A stretch of DNA of 12,136 nt from Deltaproteobacteria bacterium (GTDB lineage: Bacteria > Desulfobacterota > Desulfobaccia > Desulfobaccales > 0-14-0-80-60-11): positions 1-12,136 of the forward strand of contig JAFDHU010000013.1 in the NCBI GenBank assembly GCA_019308625.1, given 5' to 3'. Below the pieces are notes generated by a model that made no database searches, was not told the DNA's origin, and was given only the letters and a program-made list of their open reading frames with translations. Position 1 is the first letter of the stretch. Every line of letters starts with the position of its first letter. Position numbers and translations under genes: made by a program. Shown here piece after piece: positions 5,485 to 12,136 of this stretch.

Positions 5485-6900
5485 TTAGGCGGCCGCCAGA
5501 CGCTCGGCCTTGGCCACCGCTTCCTCAATGCCGCCCACCATATAGAAGGCCTGTTCGGGCAGATCGTCGTGCTTGCCTTCAATGATTTCCTTGAAGCCCC
5601 GGACGGTTTCCGCGACTGGCACAAACTTTCCTTCCACGCCGGTGAAGGCGGTAGCCACATGAAATGGCTGTGACAGGAAGCGCTGGATCTTCCGGGCCCG
5701 GGCCACGGTAAGCTTGTCCTCGTCGGAGAGTTCGTCAATGCCCAAAATGGCGATGATGTCCTGGAGATCCTTGTACTTCTGGAGGATCTGCTGCACCGTG
5801 CGGGCCACGTAATAGTGCTCCTCGCCCAGGACGTGGGGGTCCAGGATGCGGGAGGTGGAATCCAGCGGATCCACCGCGGGGTAGATGCCCAGCTCGGTGA
5901 GGGCTCGGGAAAGCACCACGGTGCCGTCCAGGTGGGCGAAGGTGGTGGCCGGGGCCGGGTCGGTGAGGTCGTCCGCCGGCACGTAGATGCACTGTACCGA
6001 GGTGATGGAGCCCTTCTTGGTGGAGGTAATGCGCTCCTGCAACTCGCCCAAATCGGTGCCCAGGGTGGGCTGGTAGCCTACCGCGGAAGGCATGCGGCCC
6101 AGCAACGCGGAGACCTCGGAGCCGGCCTGGGTGAACCGGAAGATGTTGTCGATGAACAGGAGCACGTCCTGGCCTTCCTCATCCCGGAAGTATTCCGCGG
6201 CGGTGAGGGCGGTCAGGCCTACCCGGGCCCGGGCTCCGGGAGGCTCGGTCATCTGCCCGTAAATCAGGGCCGCCTTGGGGAGCACGCCGGAGTGCTTCAT
6301 TTCCAGGTACAGGTCGTTGCCCTCCCGGGTGCGCTCGCCCACCCCGGCGAATACCGAGATGCCACCGTGGTGCATGGCTATGTTGTGAATCATTTCCATC
6401 ATGACCACGGTCTTGCCCACGCCGGCGCCGCCGAACATGCCCATCTTGCCGCCCCGGGGGAAGGGCACCAGCAAATCAATGACCTTGACGCCGGTTTCCA
6501 GGACCTTAACAGTGGTGTCCTGCTCCACAAAGGCCGGGGCGGGACGATGAATGGGATAGTAAGTCTTGGCTTCCACCGGTCCCAAGCCGTCCACCGGGCG
6601 TCCCACCACGTTGAGAACCCGTCCCAGGGCCTCGGGACCCACCGGCACCTTGATGGGCCCGCCGGTGTCCTTTACCGGCATACCCCGCACCAAGCCGTCG
6701 GTGGTGTCCATAGCGATGGTGCGCACGATGTTGTTGCCCAAATGCTGAGCTACTTCCACCACCAGGTTGTCCTCGGTGTCGTCGATGGCCGGGTTGGTGA
6801 TTAGAAGCCCGTTGCGGATTTCCGGCAGTTGACCCTCCGGAAATTCCACGTCCACGACCGGGCCGATTACGCGGACGATTTTGCCGATGTTCTGTGCCAC
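5485..6900 (-). CDS. atpD: F1Fo ATP synthase subunit beta
   Basis: Beta is the catalytic subunit of F1, forming ATP from ADP and phosphate at three sites per complex on the cytoplasmic side. The 471-residue protein is full length. It has the Walker A/P-loop GGAGVGKT (157-164), the catalytic-Glu segment GVGERTREGND (Glu189), the Walker B-like LLFIDNIFRF, and the region ALLGRMPSAVGYQPTL that precedes the family block DSTSRILDP. The start codon is GTG, chosen because MAQNIGKIVRVIGPVVDVEF matches the family N-terminus and a perfect AAGGAGG lies seven bases upstream, the best ribosome binding site in the operon. That fits the need for three copies per complex. It follows atpG by 26 bp. Nothing is missing or unusual. 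Confidence 0.98.
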   Translation of the reverse strand: MAQNIGKIVRVIGPVVDVEFPEGQLPEIRNGLLITNPAIDDTEDNLVVEVAQHLGNNIVRTIAMDTTDGLVRGMPVKDTGGPIKVPVGPEALGRVLNVVGRPVDGLGPVEAKTYYPIHRPAPAFVEQDTTVKVLETGVKVIDLLVPFPRGGKMGMFGGAGVGKTVVMMEMIHNIAMHHGGISVFAGVGERTREGNDLYLEMKHSGVLPKAALIYGQMTEPPGARARVGLTALTAAEYFRDEEGQDVLLFIDNIFRFTQAGSEVSALLGRMPSAVGYQPTLGTDLGELQERITSTKKGSITSVQCIYVPADDLTDPAPATTFAHLDGTVVLSRALTELGIYPAVDPLDSTSRILDPHVLGEEHYYVARTVQQILQKYKDLQDIIAILGIDELSDEDKLTVARARKIQRFLSQPFHVATAFTGVEGKFVPVAETVRGFKEIIEGKHDDLPEQAFYMVGGIEEAVAKAERLAAA

Positions 6901-6926
6901 GTCTAGTCCTCCTTACGAAGGCGCCC

Positions 6927-7799
6927 TCAGCCCTTGAGGGCCTCGGCGCCGCCCACGATATCCATCAATTCTTTGGTGATGGCCGCCTGCCGGGCCTTAT
7001 TCATTACCAGGGTAAGCTGGCCGATCATTTCGGCGCAGTTGTTGGAAGCATTGTCCATGGCGGTCATGCGGGCCGCGTGCTCGCTGGCGGAGTTCTCCAG
7101 GAAGCCGTGATACACTAAGGTGTTGACGTACTTGGGCAACAGGAGTTCCAAGAATTGCTCCACCGGCGGCTCGAAAATGTATTCCAGGGCACCGACCGCC
7201 TCCTCCGCGGTCTCCTCCGGAGAGATGGGCAGGAGCTTTACCAGCCTGGGCCGCTGGATGGCCACGTTGATGAACATCGCGTGAATCATATAGACTTCCT
7301 GCACCTGGCCGGTGAGGAATTCGCCCATTACATCCCGACCCACCGTTACGGCGTGGCTGTAGTCAAACTTATTCCACAGATCCACATAGGAATGGGTGAT
7401 CTCCACTTTGCGGCGCCGGAAGAAGTCCCGGCCCTTGCGACCCACACAGGTCAAGGAGACGCCGATGCCCTCCGCCTCCTTTTCTCTCATGAACTTAACC
7501 CCGGCGTTAATCAGATTTACGTTGAAGCTGCCACACAACCCGCGGTCGGCGGTCATCAGCACCAGGGCCACCTTTTCCACGATGGGGGCGCGCTGGAAAA
7601 AGGGGTGGATCTCCGGATCCACACCCCGGGAGAGATTGCCCAGCATGTTGGCAAAGGATTGGGCATAGGGACGGAAGCTCTCCATGCGGGCCTGGGCCCC
7701 CCGCAGTTTGGCCGCGGCCACCATGTTCATGGCCTTGGTGATCTGCTGGGTCTTTTTGACCGCGGCGATTTTGCGCCTGAGATCTCGTAGCGTTGCCAT
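6927..7799 (-). CDS. atpG: F1Fo ATP synthase subunit gamma
   Basis: Gamma is the central rotor shaft that couples c-ring rotation to conformational changes in the beta subunits. The 290 residues match the family length. The N-terminal helix (MATLRDLRRKIAAVKKTQQITKAMNMVAA, about 1-29) and the C-terminal helix containing the signature region AARMTAMDNASNN pair as the antiparallel coiled coil inserted into the alpha3beta3 ring. Between them lies a Rossmann-like domain that includes LMTADRGLCGSFN. The ATG is preceded by GAGG at six bases, in a 19 bp gap after atpA. No regulatory Cys insertion of the chloroplast type is seen. Confidence 0.97.
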   Translation of the reverse strand: MATLRDLRRKIAAVKKTQQITKAMNMVAAAKLRGAQARMESFRPYAQSFANMLGNLSRGVDPEIHPFFQRAPIVEKVALVLMTADRGLCGSFNVNLINAGVKFMREKEAEGIGVSLTCVGRKGRDFFRRRKVEITHSYVDLWNKFDYSHAVTVGRDVMGEFLTGQVQEVYMIHAMFINVAIQRPRLVKLLPISPEETAEEAVGALEYIFEPPVEQFLELLLPKYVNTLVYHGFLENSASEHAARMTAMDNASNNCAEMIGQLTLVMNKARQAAITKELMDIVGGAEALKG

Positions 7800-7818
7800 G
7801 CCGTTCCTCTAAACCGCC

Positions 7819-9342
7819 TTAGATGGCCGTACCGCTGGGCTGGAATACCTGGTCAAACTCCTCCAGCGCGGCTTTCATCCGGCTGTCCAGATCCGGGGTG
7901 AACTCTTTTTTGGCCTCCAGCTCCTGCCAGATTTCCGGGTACCTGCTCTCCAGAAAGGTGTATAGCTGCTGCTCGTATTCCCCCAGAATTTCCACCGGAT
8001 ACTTGTCCAGAAAGCCCCGGGTGCCGGCATAAATGATGGTGACCTGCTTCACCATGGGCAGGGGTTGATACTGGGGCTGCTTGAGGATTTCCACCAGGCG
8101 CATGCCCCGGTGCAGCTGCTGCTGGGTGGCCTTGTCCAGCTCCGAGCCGAACTGGGCAAAGGCCGCCAGCTCCCGGTACTGGGCCAACTCCAGGCGCAGC
8201 ATGCCAGCCACCTGCTTCATGGCCTTCACCTGGGCCGCACCACCCACCCGGGACACCGACAAGCCGACGTTGATGGCTGGCCGGATGCCGGAGAAGAACA
8301 GGCCCGGTTCCAGATACACCTGGCCGTCGGTGATGGAAATCACGTTGGTGGGAATGTAGGCAGCCACGTCGCCCTGCTGGGTCTCAATGATGGGAAGCGC
8401 CGTGAGGGAGCCGCCGCCCAGCTCATCGTTCAGCTTGGCGGCCCGCTCCAGGAGCCGGGAATGGTTGTAGAAGATGTCGCCCGGATAGGCTTCCCGTCCC
8501 GGAGGACGCCTAAGCAGCAGGGAGATTTGCCGGTAGGCCTGGGCCTGCTTGGTCAGATCATCATAGATGATCAGGGCGTGGCGGCCGGAATCCCGGTAGT
8601 ATTCGCCCATGGCGCAGCCGGCATAGGCCGCGATGTACTGCATGGGTGCCGGCTCCGAGGCCGAGGCATTGACCACCACGGTGTGCTTCATGGCGCCATG
8701 GCGCTCCAAGGCGTCCACCACCTGGGCCACCGTGGACTTCTTCTGCCCGATGGCCACGTAGATGCAGATGATGCCGGAGTCCTTCTGGTTGATGATGGCA
8801 TCCACGCACAGGGCGGTTTTGCCGATCTGGCGGTCGCCGATGATCAGCTCCCGCTGGCCCCGGCCGATGGGGGTCATGGAGTCAATGGCCTTGTAGCCGG
8901 TGTACATGGGCTCGTTCACCGGCTGGCGGTCAATGACGCCCGGGGCCTTGAGTTCGATGCGCCGGAACTCCTTGGCCTCAATGGGGCCCTTGCCGTCCAG
9001 GGGGTTGCCCACCGGGTCAATGACCCGGCCAATGACCGCGTCCCCTACCGGCACTTCGGCGATGCGGCCGGTGCGCTTGACGATATCGCCCTCTTTGATG
9101 TGGGTGTCTTCGCCGAGAATGGCGCAGCCCACGTTGTCTTCTTCCAGGTTGAGGGCGATGCCGTAGATGCGGCCCGGGAACTCCAGAAGTTCCATGGCCA
9201 TGCACTTTTCCACGCCATACACCCGGGCGATGCCATCGCCGACGGACAGGACCGTGCCGGTTTCCGCCACCTCAACCTTTTTCTCGTAGTCCTTGATCTG
9301 GGTACGAATAATTTGGCTGATTTCCTCGGCTCTGATTTCCAT
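7819..9342 (-). CDS. atpA: F1Fo ATP synthase subunit alpha
   Basis: Alpha forms the non-catalytic nucleotide sites of the F1 hexamer and donates an arginine finger to the catalytic beta sites. The 507 residues are full length. Visible landmarks are the beta-barrel domain (about 25-95), the P-loop GDRQIGKT (169-176), ALIIYDDLTKQAQAYRQISL with the DDL acidic pair, and SVSRVGGAAQ with the presumed arginine finger at Arg365. A helical C-terminal domain follows. The ATG directly abuts the atpH stop codon (TAA-ATG) and has GCGAGG about eight bases upstream, so translation is probably coupled to atpH. Composition matches its neighbours. Confidence 0.98.
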   Translation of the reverse strand: MEIRAEEISQIIRTQIKDYEKKVEVAETGTVLSVGDGIARVYGVEKCMAMELLEFPGRIYGIALNLEEDNVGCAILGEDTHIKEGDIVKRTGRIAEVPVGDAVIGRVIDPVGNPLDGKGPIEAKEFRRIELKAPGVIDRQPVNEPMYTGYKAIDSMTPIGRGQRELIIGDRQIGKTALCVDAIINQKDSGIICIYVAIGQKKSTVAQVVDALERHGAMKHTVVVNASASEPAPMQYIAAYAGCAMGEYYRDSGRHALIIYDDLTKQAQAYRQISLLLRRPPGREAYPGDIFYNHSRLLERAAKLNDELGGGSLTALPIIETQQGDVAAYIPTNVISITDGQVYLEPGLFFSGIRPAINVGLSVSRVGGAAQVKAMKQVAGMLRLELAQYRELAAFAQFGSELDKATQQQLHRGMRLVEILKQPQYQPLPMVKQVTIIYAGTRGFLDKYPVEILGEYEQQLYTFLESRYPEIWQELEAKKEFTPDLDSRMKAALEEFDQVFQPSGTAI

Positions 9343-9894
9343 TTATAAAACCTCGCCTTTGATTAAAGATTCTTTTAAGGAAGAGAGCTGGGTCCGTACA
9401 CTGCCGTCCAGCACCAGGTCCCCCACCCGGGCCACGATGCCCCCGATGATGGTGGGATCCTCTTCAACCTCCATGACCACCTTGGACTTGGTGAGTTTCT
9501 CCAAGCCCTGCCGCAGGCGCTCCTGCGTGGCTTCATCCAGGGCTATGGCGGCTTTTACCCGGGCCCGTTTGACATTCTCAATATCATCCACCAGTTGCTG
9601 ATAGACCTGGGCAATGCCCTCCACGGCCCTGAGCCGGTGTTTGTCAAACAACAGTTTAACAAAATTGCCCACGACGGTGGACAGTTTCAACAGGTCCACG
9701 ATACGGAGAAGCAGTTTCCGCCGCTCCTCCATGCCATGAATGGGGTTGAGCAAGGCGTCTTTCAGCTCCGGTTCCCGCTCCAGCAACTGGGCGAATCCGG
9801 TCAGCTCCTCCCCATATTCTTTGTATTTGCCATCTTCCTGGCCCAGCATCAACAGGGCCTTGGCATAGCGTCGGGAAACGGTCAGGTCAATCAA
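9343..9894 (-). CDS. atpH: F1Fo ATP synthase subunit delta (OSCP)
   Basis: Delta joins the top of the alpha3beta3 head to the b/b' peripheral stalk and so resists rotor torque. The 183-residue protein is of family length. It has the N-terminal SRRYAKALLML helix, the six-helix bundle typical of OSCP, and a C-terminal segment VVMEVEEDPTIIGGIVARVGDLVLDGSVRTQL that is the family's most conserved part. The start is a TTG overlapping the atpF stop as TTGA; GGAG lies five bases upstream, and the family N-terminus begins here. This four-base overlap implies translational coupling to atpF. Confidence 0.95.
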   Translation of the reverse strand: MIDLTVSRRYAKALLMLGQEDGKYKEYGEELTGFAQLLEREPELKDALLNPIHGMEERRKLLLRIVDLLKLSTVVGNFVKLLFDKHRLRAVEGIAQVYQQLVDDIENVKRARVKAAIALDEATQERLRQGLEKLTKSKVVMEVEEDPTIIGGIVARVGDLVLDGSVRTQLSSLKESLIKGEVL

Positions 9895-10505
9895 TGCTTC
9901 TCCACCACCTTTTCCAGGTATTCATCCACCAACCGCTGCTGGTCGGCGGGGGTGATCTTTTTCTTAATGAGCTCTTCGGCCAGCTCCGCGGCCTGGGTGG
10001 CCACTTCCTGCTTGAGCTGCTGGGCGGCCTTTTTGGTTTCCTGGGCGATGCTCAGGGCGGCCATTTCTTTGATGCGAGCCGCCACCATCTCGGCCTTTTC
10101 AATGATTTTGGCCTTTTCCAACTGGCCTTCTTCCACGAATTGCTGGATGATCTGCTCCCGTTCGGCAGCCACCTGGGCCAGCCGGGCCTGGGCTTCCTCC
10201 AAGGCCTTGGCAGCCGCGGCCTTGCGGGCTTCCAGCTCGCTCAGGCTTTGGGCGATTTCCTCAGTACGCTTGTGAAAAAAGTCCTTGACAGGGAACTTCT
10301 TGGCCAGCAGATACACCAGGATACTGGCGAAGACCAAGAAGTTGAAGGTGCGCCAGATGAGATCTTGGATTTTTTCCGGGGTAATCCCCCCGTGCTCGCC
10401 GTGTGCCGCCTCCGCGCCCCAGGCCGCGCCAGCCAACACCAGCCAAGCCCCTGCAGCCAAAAGGGCCATCAGCCACCACGTATCCACCCTGCCTGCGCGC
10501 TTCAT
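9891..10505 (-). CDS. atpF: F1Fo ATP synthase subunit b, with signal-like N-terminal extension
   Basis: Subunit b anchors the peripheral stalk in the membrane and runs up to delta. I place the start at the ATG at 10505 (204 residues). It overlaps the atpF' stop as ATGA and has GGGAGGG seven bases upstream. A longer open frame to 10625 overlaps atpF' heavily and adds a Gly/Pro-rich stretch unlike any b subunit. There are two hydrophobic stretches. The first (about 10-29) follows MKRAGR and ends AGAAWG-AEAAHG, which resembles a cleavable signal peptide. The second (about 49-68, IWRTFNFLVFASILVYLLAKK) is the usual b anchor. A long charged Ala/Glu/Lys-rich coiled coil (about 75-180) follows. It forms a heterodimer with b' by analogy with other two-b enzymes. 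Confidence 0.94.
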   Translation of the reverse strand: MKRAGRVDTWWLMALLAAGAWLVLAGAAWGAEAAHGEHGGITPEKIQDLIWRTFNFLVFASILVYLLAKKFPVKDFFHKRTEEIAQSLSELEARKAAAAKALEEAQARLAQVAAEREQIIQQFVEEGQLEKAKIIEKAEMVAARIKEMAALSIAQETKKAAQQLKQEVATQAAELAEELIKKKITPADQQRLVDEYLEKVVEKH

Positions 10506-10930
10506 GAGAGTTCCCTCCCAATGATCTTGGCGGCCAGGGCCTGGGCAAATTCCTGGGCCTGGGCCTGCAATGCCTTGCGGGCCTTGGCCATGTCCTGCTG
10601 AATCTTTTTTTCCACCTTGGCCCACTCGGCCTCCACCTCCTGTTTCACCTTCTCCAACAAGGAAGCCTCGGCCTGGGCACCCTCCTGCCGCAGGGCCTCC
10701 CGCTGGCTCAACCCCTGGCGGCGGGCCTCAGTGAGATTCTCCTGAACCCTGGCCAACGTGTTCTGCTCCTCGGTGGCCAGCTGGGAAATCTCACCCTCAA
10801 AGGAGGCCATCGTCTCCTGCCGGGACTTTAAGCCTTGCCGCAGGGGCCGGTAGAGCACCAGGTTGAGAAGGTAAACCAACAGGAGGAAATTGAAAATTTG
10901 TACAAACAGAGTCCAGTCAAGTGCAATCAT
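10502..10930 (-). CDS. atpF': F1Fo ATP synthase subunit b' (second b-type subunit)
   Basis: This 142-residue protein is the second, divergent b-type subunit of the peripheral stalk. It has one N-terminal membrane segment (about 5-27, WTLFVQIFNFLLLVYLLNLVL) followed by RPLRQGLKSR and a long alpha-helical coiled coil rich in Glu, Ala, Gln and Arg. Unlike atpF it has no signal-like extension. b and b' pairs are established in cyanobacteria, chloroplasts, purple bacteria and many deltaproteobacteria, where they form a heterodimer. It is the first gene of the operon. The ATG at 10930 has AAGGTGG about nine bases upstream, and the leader upstream carries the promoter. Its TGA overlaps the atpF start (ATGA). 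Confidence 0.93.
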   Translation of the reverse strand: MIALDWTLFVQIFNFLLLVYLLNLVLYRPLRQGLKSRQETMASFEGEISQLATEEQNTLARVQENLTEARRQGLSQREALRQEGAQAEASLLEKVKQEVEAEWAKVEKKIQQDMAKARKALQAQAQEFAQALAAKIIGRELS

Positions 10931-10964
10931 CCTGTGGTGCCACCTTGTATGTTTTTTTCGAAAT

Positions 10965-10982
10965 CAACAGGTTACCCTGTCG
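10965..10982 (-). promoter_or_regulatory. hairpin with GNRA-type loop in the atp leader
   Basis: On the minus strand CGACAGG-GTAA-CCTGTTG folds into a seven base pair stem (one G-T wobble) capped by GTAA, a stable GNRA tetraloop in RNA. It lies in the predicted 5' leader, about 35 bases ahead of the atpF' start. No T run follows, so it is not a terminator. It may stabilise the mRNA or be incidental. Confidence 0.3.
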
Positions 10983-10996
10983 GTGATCGGCATCAA
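10983..10996. promoter_or_regulatory. possible FNR/CRP-family binding box
   Basis: The minus strand reads TTGAT-GCCG-ATCAC, nine of ten matches to the FNR consensus TTGAT-N4-ATCAA. It lies downstream of the predicted atp transcription start (about +28 to +41), a position that would repress or block rather than activate the promoter found here. A single 14-base match may be chance. Confidence 0.35.
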
Positions 10997-11030
10997 GACG
11001 GAAAGTCATGTGTAACTTTTCACGAATGCC

Positions 11031-11059
11031 CTTTTAACCTATTTTCTCCGGCCTGTCAA
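11031..11059 (-). promoter_or_regulatory. sigma-70-type promoter of the atp operon
   Basis: A perfect -35 TTGACA (11059 to 11054) is followed after exactly 17 bp by TAAAAG (11036 to 11031), four of six matches to TATAAT. It predicts a start near 11024 and a leader of about 94 bases before atpF'. It lies just past the rodA stop and is the best promoter in the intergenic region. Confidence 0.65.
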
Positions 11060-11080
11060 AATTTTTTTTCCAAAAATTTT
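11060..11080 (-). promoter_or_regulatory. A/T-rich UP-like element upstream of the atp promoter
   Basis: Directly upstream of the -35, the minus strand reads AAAATTTTTGG then eight A residues and TT, an A-tract/T-tract/A-tract arrangement like the UP element bound by the RNA polymerase alpha C-terminal domain. It begins within the rodA TAA. The same bases form a perfect nine base pair A/T inverted repeat. In this GC-rich DNA such an A/T block stands out. Confidence 0.5.
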
Positions 11081-12136
11081 ATCTCCCGGAGACAAAGCGC
11101 CGCATCCGGATATTCAGCAGGATGCCCAGGGCCAGCAGGGTGGTGACCAGAGAGGAGCCGCCGTAGCTTAACAGGGGCAGGGGAAGGCCCACCACCGGAC
11201 AGAGTCCGGTGACCATACACAAATTTATAAAGATCTGCCAGAAAAGCAGGGCCGTGACCCCCACCGCCAGAAACTGACCGAAGCGATCTTTGCAGGTCCG
11301 GGCGATCTGCAGGCCCCAGAGGATGAGGCCGATGTACAGCAAAAGCACCAGGGCCGAGCCGGCAAAGCCCCATTCCTCGGCAAACACCGAAAACACAAAG
11401 TCCGTGTGCTGCTCCGGCAAAAAGTAAAGCTGGCTCTGAGTGCCCTTAAGAAACCCCTTGCCCCAGAACTGCCCGGAGCCCACGGCGATCTCGGACTGAA
11501 TGATGTGGTAACCCGCGCCCAGGGGGTCTTTCTCCGGATTCAGGAAGGCCAGGATGCGCTGCTTCTGATAGTCCTTGAGAAAGGGCCAAGCCGCGGGCGC
11601 CGCGGCCAACAGGCCGATGAGACTGACCACCAGGGTGCGCCAGTGCACCCCGGCAAAGAGGATGACCGCGGCCGCCACTGCCACCACCAGCAGCCCGGAG
11701 CCCAAATCCGGCTGCTTGATGATGATGAGCGCCGGCAACAGCACCAGCGCCACGGGCGCCAGCAGGTCCTTGAAGGTGAGCGGCGCCAGTTGCGGGCGCC
11801 GATGGAAATAGCGGGCCAGCACCAGGATGACAGCCAGTTTGGCCAGCTCCGCGGGCTGGAAGGACACCGGCCCCAGGGCCAGCCAGCGCCGGGAGCCGGA
11901 AACCGACTTACCGGCCACCATCACCCCAACAAGCAAAACGATACTCAATATGTATAAAGGATAGGCCAGCCTTTCGTAGTGCCGGTAATCATAGAGCAAC
12001 GACAAAAACATCACCGCCAGCCCCAGCCCCAGCCAATAGGTCTGTTTGAGATATACCGGAGTGGCCCCCTCCGGAATGCGGTTGTAACCGGCGCTGTAAA
12101 GATTGACGATGCCGATGGCCGCCAGGGCCAGCACCA
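11079..12136 (-). CDS. rodA: rod-shape peptidoglycan glycosyltransferase RodA (5' end outside the window)
   Basis: RodA is a SEDS-family membrane enzyme that polymerises lipid II into glycan strands for side-wall elongation, together with a class B PBP and MreBCD. About 351 codons are visible; the gene runs off the right edge, and the first visible GTG codon is probably internal, so roughly 15-25 residues are missing. In visible numbering, GSRRWLALGPVSFQPAELAK (80-99), KQPDLGSG (140-147), GSGQFWGKGFLKGTQSQLYF and LPEQHTDFVFSVFAEEWGF follow in order. Asp245 in HTDF corresponds to the catalytic Asp of RodA. GLPLPLLSYGGSS lies near the end. The segment GTQSQLYFLPEQHTDF favours RodA over FtsW. 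About nine membrane spans are present. The gene ends in RMRRFVSGR and TAA, with no GC-rich terminator after it. Confidence 0.95.
   Translation of the reverse strand, partial: VLALAAIGIVNLYSAGYNRIPEGATPVYLKQTYWLGLGLAVMFLSLLYDYRHYERLAYPLYILSIVLLVGVMVAGKSVSGSRRWLALGPVSFQPAELAKLAVILVLARYFHRRPQLAPLTFKDLLAPVALVLLPALIIIKQPDLGSGLLVVAVAAAVILFAGVHWRTLVVSLIGLLAAAPAAWPFLKDYQKQRILAFLNPEKDPLGAGYHIIQSEIAVGSGQFWGKGFLKGTQSQLYFLPEQHTDFVFSVFAEEWGFAGSALVLLLYIGLILWGLQIARTCKDRFGQFLAVGVTALLFWQIFINLCMVTGLCPVVGLPLPLLSYGGSSLVTTLLALGILLNIRMRRFVSGR

Noticed and set aside
5815..6804. 329-codon open frame on the plus strand opposite atpD
   Set aside because: Same cause: an antisense shadow of atpD, with a His/Gly/Val-rich product and no recognisable domain.
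8065..9348. 427-codon open frame on the plus strand opposite atpA
   Set aside because: It mirrors a real, highly conserved gene in GC-rich DNA where antisense frames stay open by chance. The product is His/Gly/Asp-rich and low in complexity, with no family motif.
10506..10625. Extended start for atpF at 10625
   Set aside because: It would overlap atpF' by about 120 bases and add a Gly/Pro/Gln-rich leader. The ATG at 10505 has the ATGA overlap and a strong ribosome binding site.
11060..11080. A/T inverted repeat as the rodA terminator
   Set aside because: The stem is entirely A-T pairs and would be weak in RNA; placement directly against a perfect -35 fits an UP element better.

Overview
The window is a GC-rich bacterial housekeeping region. 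Every convincing gene lies on the minus strand, so transcription runs from right to left. The layout fits a non-photosynthetic deltaproteobacterium (Desulfobacterota, perhaps a Syntrophobacter/Desulfobacca-like sulfate reducer or syntroph). The reasons are the pair of unlike b subunits (b' and b), an ATP synthase operon that lacks the a and c subunits, and glmU-glmS directly downstream. The placement comes from gene order and protein character only; no database search was possible.

Reading in the direction of transcription: (1) the 3' part of rodA, cut by the right edge of the window; (2) a roughly 150 bp intergenic region with a strong promoter, an A/T-rich UP-like element and a possible FNR/CRP box; (3) the operon atpF'-atpF-atpH-atpA-atpG-atpD-atpC, tightly packed with start/stop overlaps, encoding the peripheral stalk (b', b, delta) and the catalytic head with its rotor stalk (alpha, gamma, beta, epsilon) of F1Fo ATP synthase; (4) a strong intrinsic terminator after atpC; (5) a promoter region with a consensus TATAAT, tandem palindromes and a sigma-54-like motif; (6) glmU and glmS, which encode two of the enzymes that make UDP-N-acetylglucosamine; (7) a conserved-looking gene of unknown function whose 3' end has been put out of frame by an exact 22 bp tandem duplication.

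Functionally the window joins cell-wall building (RodA polymerises peptidoglycan; GlmS and GlmU make its amino-sugar precursor) to energy conservation. The a and c subunits (atpB, atpE) needed for a working Fo are not here and must be encoded elsewhere.

I found no mobile element, CRISPR array, tRNA or rRNA, and no clearly new system. The points most worth checking are the 22 bp frameshifting duplication, a roughly 100-residue cysteine-containing C-terminal extension on GlmU, and the unusual regulatory palindromes in front of glmU.
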